A stretch of DNA of 64,000 nt, taken from NCBI RefSeq assembly GCF_050436995.1, contig NC_134747.1, positions 4,533,501 to 4,597,500 of the forward strand, read 5' to 3'. Of the stretch, positions 10,911 through 24,265 are shown piece after piece. The notes beneath the pieces were generated by a model. That model was given only the letters and a program-made list of their open reading frames with translations. It had not been told where the DNA came from and searched no databases. Position 1 is the first letter of the stretch. The number at the start of each line of letters is the position of its first letter. This DNA is from Anticarsia gemmatalis (taxonomy: Eukaryota > Arthropoda > Insecta > Lepidoptera > Erebidae). A program made the position numbers and the translations under genes.

Positions 10911-13900
10911 TAGGGTCTAATTAAAAGGAAAGCTCCGCACGGACAGTCGAGGCCTTTTGATGCCCACTGTTATTACATTTCGTGTATAAATTTAATTTGA
11001 CTGGATGGAGTTTGAGTGGAGAGCTCACCTTGTTTTTTTTGGGGGTGTTTTATTGAATATTTTGAAGTGCTTGTGCCTTAAGTATCCTTAACTACCTATC
11101 TTGATATCATCAGATTCTACGTACGTTTTTACAACACGAGGAACATAAACTTTGAAGGATCATCTATTATGTAATCCCCAAGACGTGCCAGGAGCAAGAC
11201 TATTTATTTTACTCTATGAAATTATCAGTGGCAAAGCACGGGGCGTAACATCCAAGTGTTAAGAATTAAAATAACCCTTCTATACATTACTCTTGAGAGA
11301 GAGACGTACTTTATGTGATGTAGAACAGAATCAGGTTCCTACTTGATTTAATGGAAGCTGACAGTCGTAATAGCGAGTATTTTCGATGGAGCACGTGTTC
11401 ACACATTGTTACAGTGCATTAGTCGTCTTTAAGAGATTGGAATACCTCTTAATTTATAATTCGACGCGGTAATCGTCGACGACCGCTTCCTAGAATATAA
11501 TATCTCGTAGAGCTGTAAACAGTTGACGGACGTTAAATATCTCATTATCAGCCTCAAAAATTACGACACTCATTATTAATGGTAATACGACAATATGTTA
11601 AATTTTGACGAGTAATAAACGGTACGTCTCGCCGTGGCTCCGTAATGAGGGAAACACCATCGCTTACGGCATTAACATTAAACTTAAGTTCATCGACAGT
11701 AAATGTCAATGCGGGAATGACGTTCTGCGCAAGAGTCGACTCCCGCAAACGCCATTACAAGTTTTATTTCCCTTATGACAGATGGCGTAATAAAAATTTA
11801 TTTAAAATCAGGAATAACTTCAAATAATGAGAGAGCACGTGTCCTTCGGAATCATTATAGGATGAGTATTGGACGATTCGGTTCGAGATAGCTCTTTGAT
11901 TTACTGCCTGACTTTTGAGCGCACTAAATCACTTTTGTATGAAACTTGAGAAAACTATTAGCTATTATTATTGGCGAACTACGAGGACCCTTTGTGTGGC
12001 CTCCACCCGTCTCCGATGGATAGACGATACTTTTTTATTCCGTGAGTTATTATGGTATTCTGATTTGCGTGGCGAAATATGAATTATAAACTATTTTTGA
12101 TTTGTAATGTATGGGAAAAACATATTTTTGTATTGTGTGATATTGATATCTTATTTTTGGAGATTCGAAGTTTGTGAATGTACGATTTTTTCATATTGTT
12201 ATTTTTGGTATTACGAGATTTATAGCATTAAAGATTTATAAGCTGAAGTTTTACAACGTATCGTTACGCCTTGTTGAAGAGATTCGAGAAAAGAGTTTAT
12301 TGCGGATTTATGATGAATTATACTCGTAAATAAATGCCTATATTTGAAGATGTATTGTGCGAGAATCGTCAGTTACCTCTTTGATAACTACATATCATAG
12401 TGAGATGACACAAGTTTTGATAACGAAACAAATGTATCGTTTTTTCTAGCTTCCTACTTTATAAGATGTAGATACAGTGCAACTGCAGGCAAAAGTACGT
12501 ATAAATCTTTGCCCTTCCGTTTCTTATAAAAAAGTAGAGTAGGCTTTCTAGCATTCATACATGGCATATATTTCACGTCAAAAGTAAGCTGACTCAATGA
12601 ACACAGTAACACCATAAAAGTTTTATAGTGCTATTGCATAATATTGAAAAGCAAACAAATCAATAACTTATCATACATAGTCTAATAACAAAAAAATAAA
12701 ATAAAAAGCAATAAATATTTACGATTTCGCAAATTAACACATCTCTCACTCCACATTCCATTCCTATTATGATATTCTATTGTGTTAGAGTGCCAAAAGC
12801 CATCGGCACTTTTTTATATCTCTTGGAAACAATATTTACGACGGCCATTAATTAATGTCAGGTTGGGGCCAACATTGGGCCCAATTTATTAGGTGTTCTT
12901 TATTTTATAAATGATTGGACAAGGTTGGTTGGAAGGTTGGTGCCACACTGTCTGCCAAATCTGTGTGAGGTCTGGTAGATTTTTTGTTGCAAGGGTTTTG
13001 TGTTTTAAAGGGAATCGAATGGCTCTTTATGGTACATTGATTGATTTAATATCTTGATGATTTTTGATAAAAGATGAAAATTGCGTGAAATATTCTTTTA
13101 TAGTGATATCTCTAAGTTATATAACTTGACTCTTCGTACAACAATATGATATAATCAAGATGGATATGGGACTAAGCGTATGTATCAAGTAACAAATCTA
13201 CATGAGCTACGAGTTCAATAAACTCATTTCATTCAAAAAGTATAATGTCTATAAACAAAGTTAATAGAGCCGCAGTCTCAACCTGACAACAACTAACTCA
13301 TTATAAATCCGTATAAGTTATTATTTTATTTATTTATTTATCATTCACGTAAGCTCTATTGTAAAGGATTAAGTCTACGTGTGATGCTCATACACAGCTA
13401 ATGTCGACAAATAAACAGTGTATTAAACCTACTGGTAAATATTCAGATCACCCACCCACTGATGTTGAATCGTCTATCGTCCTACTAAACCCCATTCTAT
13501 TGAAACTGATCGAGTTACAAATACACCCAATAAAAATCCCACCATTATCAATAATTTACGATTGAATGTAAAAATGAAATTTAAAAACAAACCATTAAAC
13601 GATTTTATACGAGAATCCCTAACAAGGACGTTTCCCTTAACCGGATCGGGAGCACACCTGGGTACTCGAAATTTGCCCTAAAAGGTCCCAAACGCCAGAA
13701 CAACTTAACTACATAACGTTGTATGTTCAAATGTGTGTAAATAAAATTAAACTTTATCCCGATCCCAGTGAGCTTATTATAGCTTCGAGGAGCATGCATC
13801 GTGTTGGTAGCGATTGGACATAAGTCATTCCGGAAGCAAGGAGTGCCGAGATGGTAGATTTTAAAAATGGAACGTTTGATTTGCATTTGAATAAGAGCCC

Positions 13901-16390
13901 CCGGCGACCCAGGTGCGCGAGGTACAGTCGTGTCCAAAAGTTTTTCGATTTTTCCAATGTGGACACGAGTTAGCTGAAATTAATATGGATGACCAGTTGT
14001 AACCGACGATGTCGTCCAATACGATTTACATACGAATTAAGTTGCACGCTTTTATTTAATTATTTGAAACTTCATCAAAGTTGAATGTGTTTTGTCAGGC
14101 TATTACTTCCGCAGTTTTATTTAGCATGTAATTAATGCAATTAACCGAAAAAGAATACAGGAAATGCGAAATAAGACAAGAGGTTTATAATCAATGAAAA
14201 TGTGGTTACAAATAAACATTGATGGTGTTTTCAAGAATTTTACAACCTTTTTTTTATGTCGGACGCTGTGTGTGCCTGTACCTTCATTAGGCAGCATGGA
14301 TTCGTGTGATTTTAACATACAACAATTCAATAGTAGGGTGACAAAACGCACGTGTTACTAATGGCTACCTTTATTGTGTGTTACCATGTTATTATAATAT
14401 TTCCGAACTTATCTTACTCTATGCAATCTTAAGAATAAAATTAAGAAGTTAATTTCGTCGTCTGTTGTTCTTTAGGTTCCGCAAATTAATATAATTATAT
14501 GCAAATGTCTAATTTCTGAAATGTTCTATGCAGAAAAAGAAAATGTGGTTTTCCTTAATGTAGAGTCAGTTTAAAAGAAATATTACACGTCGCTTATGGT
14601 AAGCCAAAAAAACAAAAATTAACCAACTCCAGTTTCGTCGTACATATAAACCACTTCAAAATATTCCATGCGTGCTTGGGAACGTAATAAGAAAACCGAG
14701 TTCACTACACATCATATTTTTTTATCTGTCAAGTGGGGCGTGTTTGAGGCAACGACTGCTCCTTGTTCTGCCATCATTGTTTGAGTTTTTATTATCATCG
14801 TGAACAAAGGGCGCGTAAACGGTAGCACAAGCGTTATCGGCACTTGTGATCAACGTTATACTGTTTTTTTTTAATTATATTTTTTTATGAGAAAACCGAG
14901 ATGTGTTCGTGCGGGCGCGACATGCGATACGTATCGCGGGAATTTTGATTTTCGCGCGTTCTTTATTTTTGAAGGTTGAGTGACGTGTTCCTGTTTTAAG
15001 AAGGCGGTTTTACTTTTGGTAATTTTTTTGAGAGTATTTATGTATCTGGATTATTGTTTTAGGGTTTACGTCTTGTTGATCTATTGATCAAATAGACGAA
15101 CTTTCCTTGAATATCATACGAGTCATATATTTAAGCACAAAATCACCGATCGAAAACCAACATGAACAGAATCCAAAGGCATAATTGGCAAAGGCATAAT
15201 AAACAACTTGGAAAATGAAGGCTGCGTGCCATGATAAAACATTAAACAGTTCTTTATTTTGATAACGTGAACACCTATTTATTTGTCAGTCGTTAATTAG
15301 AACCACGTTTACTGAAGTTCCAGCAATTATAAACAAAACAATCTTAGATTGCAAACTGCAAGTTGTTACTGGGCTCCACTCCGTGAACGCTCACTATTGA
15401 CCTCGTTAGTACAAACAAAACGTCACAGCGCGCGTGTAAAACAACCGCGCACTTGACGTTCGCCTTTTCCTCTCGAAAATAACTCATCTCGGCTTTTCAC
15501 GAGGTGTCATTAATTCTGGGGCTTTGTAACCTCTCCCGCGTCCGCGCCCGCTCCCGCTCCCGCGCCCGCTGCGCTCGACGCTCCGTGCGCTAATGACGCG
15601 CCTCTCAACCGCTTGTTCTTCCCTCATTAACAAAATGACGTTGACGGTAATATTTGTGTTGCGATAACGGATTGGAAACGTTAGTGCTAGTGACAGATTA
15701 TGACTGCATTTTAAATGTTTGTTAATTATTTTGTTTGTGTAATTGCGGTGAATTTTCAATGACTGTTCTGATTGAAGTTCTTGGGTTTAACTTTTTGTCA
15801 AACTCTGAGGATAGATTGAAAGTAATTTGCGTCCAAGGAAAAGTAAATTATGAATACTCGTAGTCTTTCAAAAACAGGAGCTAAATTCGGTACTATAAAA
15901 AGAATAAGTACGATTTAACGTAAGCTAAAATCATGTATTCATACCATCAACCATATTTTCACATCCAATCCTCATATTTTCCACTCTGAACATAAAAACA
16001 TTTTCCTCAAGAAAATATGCGTGAACAATAATAATTTTTGATTTTCCCCGGGGCCTCCGTTCACCGTTCTTTTAATTACCGCCTGGGCTGGCGGCTGGGC
16101 GGCTGGGCGGTCGAGAAAATATTTAGCCCCGTCCGCGCCAGCCCTCCGTAATTACTAATGAGCATTACTTAACTATAAGTACATGTATACGACACTCAAG
16201 TACAACTAAATTATTTTTAATGAATACTTTTTAGTAATTATTCTGCTTTTAATTGCTTGGGTTGGTTATCATTGCTGACTTTAAAGATGATGGCAAGAAA
16301 TGAACTGAAGTAAACGTAATTATTTTACAACATTTTGAATGCCAAAAGTTTCTATGACATTGGTCAGAAAAAAATATGTTTATCAGTGAC
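10911..16390. other. non-coding stretch
   Basis: It contains a short (TTTA)n tract at 13321-13341, a good acceptor at 14475 followed by 32 open codons and a stop (weak), and a GC-rich tract at 15530-15605 built on imperfect CCCGCT units. No gene or mobile element was recognised elsewhere in it. Confidence 0.5.
15530..15605. repeat. GC-rich imperfect CCCGCT tandem tract
   Basis: Alternating CGCGCCCGCT and CCCGCTCCCG units give a short purine/pyrimidine-asymmetric, CpG-rich tract flanked by AT-rich DNA. It could be part of a promoter island. No transcript start signal is evident. Confidence 0.4.
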
Positions 16391-16650
16391 TAGCTGACCC
16401 GTGCAACTTCGCTTGCGTCACATAAGAGAATCATAATTTTCCCCGTTTTTGTAACATTTTTCACTGGTACTCTGCTCCTATTGGTCGTAGCGTGATGATT
16501 AGCCTAATAGCCTTCCTCGATAAATGGGCTATCTAACACTGAAAGAATTTTTCAAATCGGACCAGTAGTTCCCGAGATTAGCGCGTTAAAACAATCAAAC
16601 AAACAAACAAACTCTTCAGTTTTATAATATTAGTATAGATTAGTATAGAT
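16391..16650 (+). mobile_element. (AAAC)n-tailed non-autonomous retroelement, copy 1
   Basis: It begins TAGCTGACCCGTGCAACTTC and ends with an AAAC tract and TTATAATATTAGTATAGAT, with the TAGTATAGAT unit duplicated at the 3' end. It aligns along its whole length with 23790-24090 at roughly 90% identity by eye. I recognise the head and tail as a repeat that is abundant in Lepidoptera. The simple-sequence tail and lack of a clear target-site duplication fit a short element mobilised by an RTE-type LINE, but that class is from memory. It has no coding capacity. Its AAAC tract is short (about four clean units), unlike the expanded tract in copy 2. Confidence 0.8.
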
Positions 16651-19377
16651 TGAAACATTATAAGGGACAAATATGCCGAATTGCTTAATTTATTAAGACT
16701 GTAATGACCATACCCATTATTAAACTACTGTGTAAACCGTAAAACAACCCCGTTCAGTGTACGTAAGTATAAACATTTTCATTTGTACGCAATAACGTTT
16801 CATTTGAAGACGTTCTCCGTCGGGAGGCGGTGGGAAATAAGAGGAATTTCTGGGACCAAATTAGAGGCCCGAGGTTCCGTAATAAGAGTGGACCAAGGAA
16901 CCCTGATAACAGGCCCACATTGTTGCTGCTATTATTTTTTCATCTCGCCCGAAGTTTTTGCGTTCCTTTTTCGGTTCTACGAACACTGGTGTAGTTGATT
17001 TTCTGTTTAAGTTTAGAAGAAGATGGCATTCTTCGAAAATGTGCCTTAATGCCAAAATGTCTCATATAAGTAGTAACTTGCTATTTTTAGGACACTTCCC
17101 ATAATATTATTTCACATGCAAACATAATTTAATTAATGGTAGGTAATAACCACAATTGCGTTGAAAGGAGTTAATTCGTTAAGTGGCGTAATATAACGCA
17201 AATCTCGACAAATCGATAGTTCCTCTTCACATTAATTTCACAGCAATTATTAAATACGAGCAATTCGATAATTAATTGGTGCAAAAAGAGGCCGGCTACC
17301 GCAATGGAATCGCAACGGGATCGCGGTGGGATCGCAGTAAATCACGTTCGCACAATGCCGCCAGGTGGCGCCGGCGTCGCACGATAATGCTCGCGTTTAA
17401 TTACGCGGAATAATTAGTGAACGGAATATTTTCCGGGCCCTAACTATCTCCGCCGTCTTCCGGCAATAACTAGGCGGTAATTGCGGATTAACCTCGCATT
17501 CAGAATTTAATAGGTGCTCGAACGCTACGATGCCAGTCGAACCCCAATGACGCTATTTGTTTAGTGACGCCGAAATAATTGTTTCCCGGAAAACATTCAG
17601 CGTATGTCGAATAATGTAATGCTACGATTATTTGTTTGTTAATTTGGTATTACGTCTGTTTCGTTCGCGCAACGATGTACGAGGTGATAATTGCACGCAA
17701 ATTCCATTAGGGAATGCGTTAACTGTTTTATTAATGACATATTTACGTCATTCCGATGTACAAAACGACATATTTAAATGTATTTCGAGAGCGAACAATT
17801 TGCACTGTGAATCAATTTAAATACTATATTTCCTGTTCTTTTTGTTTTAATACTGGTGTGCCGCGAAATTATTGTTTATTATTGTCTGAGTCAAGCATAC
17901 AATTTTAATAATATAGTTTGCCGTTTTGGAAACCTCTCAAAAATAAAAGTTAAGATTATTACCGAAGCCTCGTTTCTTCTCTTGAAATATCAATAGAATA
18001 AAAACGAGTAAATAACTGATTTCGGACATCCGTAATGTGCATTGAGTGCAATAAAAATGAATATGCTACTTAAAATTTGGCGATCATAAATTGCAGCGAT
18101 AATAGCAACGTCCTAAATTCAGCGGGCAATCGGTATCCAGTGGCGATTGTTTTCAGAGGCATACCCCGCTGAGGATCGGCGCAATATTGCATACGTCACG
18201 GCACGTGTAGCCGATGTAATTTGCGCTTTATGGCACGTGAATAATTCGCGATAATCCCCCGAGCGAGCCCCGGGCCCCGCGCCTCGCCCACGTAACTACG
18301 ACAACGTTTGATCTCTCTAATACAAGGTAAAAAATAATAATATAAGCGCATTTGATCACCTGCGACAATTCGTCCGGAGTGTAGTTATTGCCGACCCCCA
18401 GGGGTGGCTAGTTGAGCGTGAACTTTTGATATCGGCGCGAAATATTAATTTCTCGACGCCAATAAACAGCGAAGCGTACGTAATGCTGGCAAATTAAGCT
18501 GAGTGCCTTTAATATTATTCTGCTGGAAATTTTAATTATGAAACGATTTTCCTCGTATTGGCGCCCGTGGTAAATTATTTTAGGGCTTTTGTTTAGGATT
18601 CTGATTGCTCGGAATATGAAATATCGAAATTAAGTGGATTATGAATCGCTTAAGAGCCGAAAAAAGGCTGCAAATATATACCAATTAGAAAATCTGATGA
18701 TTTTCTTCGATAAAGAGAAAGGTATACGTTCCATGTCAATTAGTATTACTTGGCTGTCTAAAAGACTATCAAGGATTGTCAAACAATTTAGATACATTAT
18801 CTCGGAAACCAATACACATTAATTATCTACCAATGCATGAACAAAGAACTAAATTCAATTCAGGGTCCACATTTTCTTATTCTAAATTCAGCGACGAAAG
18901 TTCAAGTATATGATTGAATTTTCAATTTAGAAATGGCGCGACGAGCGCGCAATTACTAATATTAGTTAGTAGTAGCCACGCCATCTGGCGTAGAGGGCGA
19001 TCATTTAAAAATCACTGCACATTGTTCTGAGCCCAACTAATTGCAGGGAAAGTGGGGTTCGATGGAGTCGGACTAAATCATTTTCTAATGGGGGAGTTGG
19101 TGCCCACTGTGCTCTCATTCATTTTTGTACGTATAGAACCCTTTGTGGTGTAAACAGATGATGGTGCAATCAAATTAATCAAAAATATTAGTTTTAGTGT
19201 AATTGGTATGTGGGAATGTAAATATAATAATAAAGAGCCTGTCAACGCGTCATTCTCCATGCTTACTATTATAGCTTTGTCACGTTTAGAACTATGTACA
19301 ATTTTGATGTGCTAACATGGTATATGCACTCTGAACACACCGTGACAAATTATTGATATATTTTTCTTTCTTTTCAG
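16651..19377. other. non-coding stretch with homeodomain-like AT motifs
   Basis: No gene, RNA or repeat was recognised. The 17160-18420 part mixes GC-rich blocks with many TAATTA and GCAATTA motifs, such as at 17397-17490. This texture is common in developmental enhancers, but it was not tested for conservation. Confidence 0.4.
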
Positions 19378-19413
19378 GATCTCTTAACCAACGGATTATT
19401 GGAACCTAATAAT
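19378..19413 (+). CDS. candidate 36-nt symmetric microexon
   Basis: A textbook acceptor (TATTTTTCTTTCTTTTCAG) precedes 36 nt followed by a consensus donor (AAT|GTAAGT). Exactly one frame is open, and it uses both boundaries cleanly: 12 whole codons, DLLTNGLLEPNN, phase 0 at both ends. The other two frames contain TAA. A symmetric 36-nt exon could be included or skipped without changing the frame downstream, as is usual for alternative microexons in genes with very long introns. The gene is not recognised from 12 residues, and no partner exon is proven. Both splice sites are among the best in the window. The main alternative is a chance pairing. Confidence 0.42.
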
Positions 19414-21006
19414 GTAAGTAGCTTTACAAGTTCATATATGGTCTTTTAGATTAGACATTTAATAGTGACAATAGAGCGTTTAATTAAAAATTGTTATATT
19501 TAATTCTAAAATGTTTAGATCTAAGGCAAGTTACCTATCTTAAATTTATATAGGTACCTAAGAAATATTAGAATGAGAAATTCAGACGATGTAGTTAATA
19601 TAACAATTATAATGATTGAAAAGCGGAATCTAATAGAAAACAGAAATAAGATAAAATAAATAGTAGAAATTAACTCTACATTATTGTACTACAACTTTGA
19701 CAGAAGTACAGCGTCACAACGATGCAAATCCCTGATACATAAACCCACAATCTCTCTTAATAATAATATAGTTAAAATATGATATATTTAAACAGTTATA
19801 TTGATCGGGATATCCACTGCGATAGTTAAAAGTGGTCGTGACGGTCGAGTGCGAACAATGAGTTCGTCAATTGAATCAATGTCCTATTTCCTGTGGATCA
19901 CATTCATTTCCTTTTTATTCGACAATGCTCATTTGTCGGCGAACTTATCGCGGTACCGCCTAATTTGTTGATTGGTTTTAATGTAACTGAGTATAGACTT
20001 GGGAATAAATCGACATTGAGTGGAGGATGAAGCTGTTGCTGGACTGGCATCCAGAAAACACAACGTTTTAAAAAATGTTTGAGAAATTATGTTAAGTAAT
20101 ACAAACAAGTATAATATTTGAAAGTGTAAGCGTATTACAAACTCTTTGTATTCGAGTATAATTACATACACTTTTCTTTTAAACGAAATAAGATTGATAA
20201 TCGTCATTGCTTCAATGTTATTCACATAATTTCGTATAAAAATAATTATTACTTTATTTATTTATAATTTCATATACGATCGTTAAAATCTTTAGATTGT
20301 GTAAAAATAGGCGACAAGGTAAGAAAACATCTTGAGATGTTTTTTTTACTGGTAAACTCCATCTAGTTAGTGATCATAAGTGAATGTTGTGGAACTGACA
20401 CAAAGTTATTAATGAAATGAAATCTCACATTTCATAAATTGATTTCTAAAATATGTTCAAATTGTTGTAAAAATCACGTAATTTGAACATAATGCTCCGC
20501 CAACTATCACATGGACCAATAAAGGCCGTAGTTTTAACTGTGCCGTAGAACGGAACGTTATGAAACACCATACAATGTTGCTCTATTACATCATATGGGA
20601 CATTACAACGGCAATATAATGTACTTTGTTGGATATTGCACTGTTACATGAAACTGTACATACATGTGAGTAGATGTAGCGAAACATTTCATATATTTTT
20701 CTAAGCAATCATTTGGTGAGTCATATTCAGCGTATTTGATTATAGATATGATACATACAGCATGATTTTTTTTTATAATGGATTGTACTAGTACAGTAAG
20801 TAGTAGTCAATTCAATTATTAGAGTTATTTTATTTCTACTTTTTTCAAAATTAAAGACGATGGCATGTAGTTCCAAAAGTTCGGGTTCTATTTTGTTATT
20901 TTTCGTAGTATGTTCATATAAATAGATGTAGAGTAGTGTAGTATGTTACAAATTAAAAGTTAAAAGACTACCTATTTTTTTTATACGTTCCACTGGTTTT
21001 CATTGG
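19414..21006. other. AT-rich non-coding stretch
   Basis: Probable intronic DNA downstream of the candidate microexon. No other splice-flanked open block, repeat or RNA gene was recognised. Confidence 0.4.
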
Positions 21007-21080
21007 TCTTCTCCCGTACGAGGGAGGGGTTAGGCCTTGAGTCCACATGGTCACTTGGTTGCACGCCCTTGAGAAATACT
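21007..21080 (+). repeat. diverged lepidopteran LINE-type fragment
   Basis: The motif CTCCCGTACGAGGGAGGGGTTAGGCCTTGAGTCCAC, followed by GGTCACTTGGTTGCACGCCCTTGAGAA, resembles the start of a very common lepidopteran interspersed repeat I recall, probably of LINE origin. Only about 75 bp is recognisable, with substitutions and a deletion. Family assignment is from memory. Confidence 0.45.
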
Positions 21081-22236
21081 TATACCTATTTATCACTATC
21101 TAGAAACAGGCATCACACAAGCGCATCAAAATTATAGTGACAAAAAATCATAACCACTGACACGAATTTTACATATAAAAATCCTCATAATGACACACTA
21201 TAAAGACTTATCGTTTCACTTGAAGGCACAGTGGCTCATAACTCGGGCTCAAGACTATCTGGCCATAGTTAGTTCCACTTTGCTTCCGAGCCATCGCACC
21301 ATCGCGCTATCGTCGCCCGAATGCTTTTTTAGCCAAAAAGCTTTATCACTTCCGAGGGGATGTGGACTATGGGCAGTGGACGTAGATGTAGAGATGCTGG
21401 ATGTGATCGAATTAAAAAGTATCGTAATATGTGTGTTTTTTAGAAGTTTTTCTTCTGTATTGCAGAGCGTTATTTTACAATATTTATGGCAAAGGCATGT
21501 ACAATTTTGGTGAACTTAACGCAGATGTTGCTTGTTAAAAAGCTTTTTTATTTTTACGATACTGACTCTATTTTCTGTAGATATAGTTATTAGTATGGAT
21601 GTAGTTATTGGAATAGAATTACATTTACCTTCATTTGGTTAATACAATAGTATGCAATTCGCTATGCCTAATTTTCTTACAATATTAAGATTAAGTTCAG
21701 CCGTTAATTGTTTTCTACCACAAAACACTCATATTTATCTTAACTTCTTTGCACCATCCAGCAAACATTACCATCAAATAAAACAGCGGGCAACGCTGCA
21801 GAATGCAAGCAGTGGATCACTTTTATAGCCGGATGCCGTAAAATAAATGTCGTGGTCCATCGCGACCCCGGCTAATGACATCCTACACGTTACGACATAT
21901 AAACATTGTCCCAACTACTGGGGAACTTTTACTTGATAACGTATTGCGAACACCAACATTGAAATCGGTTTTTTATTGGAAGAGATTGTTGATGTGGACT
22001 GCTATTGTCGTCTTTGTTTGATTGCTGGTCATCGCTTTGATTCTGAATTTATTCGATTATGCTGATCACAGCATAATTCAGATTGCTTGTTGCTTTAATC
22101 TGAACTAGACAGATGTCTGTATTTTTTGTATTAACTACGGGAAGTACTAAACTTAGTCCCTACCTACGAAATTCTTATAAAAAGAAACAAAGGAATCGTT
22201 CAATATCCTCTGATACCTTTCTTTTGTAAATTCTTA

Positions 22237-22380
22237 GGTCTCGTTTCGGTGATCAATATCGACCAAATGCATGCACATACTGCGCCAAACTAAACCAAGT
22301 CGACCCAAAATATTCGGGCCAAGTTTTCCCACAATATTTTGAATACACAAATCAAGGCAGCGGCATCGTTTCGGCATAAA
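22237..22380 (+). CDS. candidate terminal exon, weak
   Basis: A strong acceptor (CTTTCTTTTGTAAATTCTTAG) is followed by a frame open for 47 codons after one phase base, starting SRFGDQYRPNACTYC, up to a TAA. The antisense strand of the adjoining GC-rich block is also open for 85 codons (22290-22547, a GTG- or TTG-type start region), so low stop density is a property of this block and not evidence for either strand. Neither product is recognised. Confidence 0.15.
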
Positions 22381-22559
22381 CAGGGCGTCTTATCACGTCG
22401 GTTATTTACGTTGCCGTCGACCGTCGGCGATCGCAATATATTGCCGATTTCCGGCCACCACTGGCGAGTAATACGGTTCCGGAACGCCCTGAGGCACGCC
22501 CTCAACGCGTAACGCACGTTACTTATCGCCAGGGAAACTGTTATCATACGTGGATTTAA

Positions 22560-23789
22560 CTGTATTTGGAGATTTATCTTAGTGTTTGGAATTCTGCCAG
22601 ATGTATGACAGAAAGTACTTTAATATGCTACGTGATTTTTAAAACTTGGAAGACACTAAATGACACTTATGTTAACAAATTTATAAGCTAACATTGGCAG
22701 TAATTAATATCCCTAACAATATGTATCTTAAGAAGCAAACTAAAGTAATTAGGAAGATTAAAAATGGAAAAACTGTAAAGATTGGTAACGTTAAGTGTAA
22801 ATACTTAGAGCCTATCAACATAGCAACATAATTAGGTAGTCTAATTACAGAATGATTGAGACGAATACAGGCACTGAGTTCTTAGAAACTGCGGAATGAA
22901 ATTACTTATAGAGCCAACTTGATAGCGAAACTAAACGGTATTAATGTTTTGCTAACAGTTTACCATTTAGTAAATGGTATGAGAATATAACTAATACAAG
23001 AAGGGTATATTGATGGTATCTTTTAAAACATTAAGGTTTCTCAGATTTAAAAATATTTTTTTTTATTTTCGATGATAGACAAAATATTGATTGATATAAT
23101 AATAATGTAAAGCATCTTTAAGAATTGCTTCTAGGAAAACTTTTCATTGCTGTTGATTATGCCAGTTGTTTTTCATCTTTAAATTGAGTCGTCAGTGTTA
23201 AATCCATGTACCTATACTCTAAAAATTCTTACTTCTAACTGGCATATAAAATAGTTAACAATTAGTAAAGGATTTTGCTCTATCATGACATTGCTAGCCG
23301 ATTGTAGCCAGCTAAATAAAAAATTGAAAACATTTTATTCACTCAAGCAAAATAAAGAATGACTGTCTTAGAAGTTCTTCCCTTATTCTTCACAGTACTG
23401 TATAAGGAAGTAGCTGGACGCAATTGCATATGTGCATATTTGCCCAAGTCATTTTTCACTGGACACATTAAGGTTTGGTACGGAAGTGAGGGAGCCTAAA
23501 TAAATACATTCCACGGTTAATCGACGGTGAATTCGAGGAGTTATGAGGGGAAACCAAGCCACTCATTTGTCCCCACTTGTGAAAAACAAAGTGGAAATAT
23601 GCTTTGCTAAGATTTGGTTAATGTTACGCTATTTTATATTCGACGATGTGCGTAATGTTGTGGACATCGGCTTTTAATCTTTGCACGTAATTGTTAAAGT
23701 AATAACTTGATGAAAGTTTCGAAGAATTCGTTGAAACGATTGTCGGCCTGAATTCTGGCTTAACTTTTTCTCTTTCATTTATCCTTTAC
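22560..23789. other. AT-rich non-coding stretch
   Basis: Nothing assigned. It contains a short palindrome, TACCATTTAGTAAATGGTA, at about 22961-22979 (9-bp arms), with no other signal around it. Confidence 0.4.
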
Positions 23790-24090
23790 TAGCTGACCCG
23801 CGCAACTTCGCTTGCGTCACATTAGATAATTTTTTCCCCGTTTTTGTAACATTTTTCGTTACTACTCCGCTCCTAATGGTCGTAGCGTGATGATATATAG
23901 CCTATAGCCTTCCTCAATAAATGGGCTATCTAACAGTGAAATAATTTTTCAAATTGGACCAGTAGTTCCTGAGATTAGCGCGTTCAAACAAACAAACAAA
24001 CAAACAAACAAACAAACAAACAAACAAACAAACAAACAAACAAACAAACAAACAAACAAACTCTTCAGCTTTATAATATTAGTATAGATT
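23790..24090 (+). mobile_element. (AAAC)n-tailed non-autonomous retroelement, copy 2
   Basis: Same family as 16391-16650 and in the same orientation: TAGCTGACCCGCGCAACTTC at the head, GAGATTAGCGCGTT before the AAAC tract, and TTATAATATTAGTATAGAT at the end. Between head and tract it differs from copy 1 by scattered substitutions and small indels. The AAAC tract is a perfect 19-unit array (23986-24061). No target-site duplication is obvious. A tRNA-SINE-like fragment follows about 70 bp downstream, so this spot has taken at least two insertions. Confidence 0.8.
23986..24061 (+). repeat. (AAAC)19 microsatellite
   Basis: Nineteen perfect AAAC units (76 bp) inside the 3' part of the element at 23790-24090. 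The sister copy has about four clean units, so this one has expanded after, or varied at, insertion. A tract this long and pure is likely to vary in length between individuals. Confidence 0.97.
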
Positions 24091-24162
24091 TAATTCGTCT
24101 CACCTAGAAATACGAATTTTTGCCTTGACGAATTATATTTTTTTTCTTTCTTAAAAGACTAC

Positions 24163-24265
24163 TCCCGCACTAAGAATTGCTCTTGTGTCGCGGGGACTAT
24201 TACAAACATACAAACAACGGACACAAACTACGACCAGACCCAAAACAATTATTTGTGGATCTCAC
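24163..24265 (-). mobile_element. tRNA-SINE-like fragment, reverse orientation
   Basis: GCACTAAGAATTGCTCTTGTG, then TCGCGGGGAC, ACAAACATACAAACAACGG and CAATTATTTGTGGATC, match in order a very common lepidopteran short interspersed element I recall. Its full copies end, on this strand, in a tRNA-like GAATCGAACCCGC block. That tRNA-derived part is absent here, so this is a truncated copy lying antisense. Class assignment is from memory. Confidence 0.5.
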
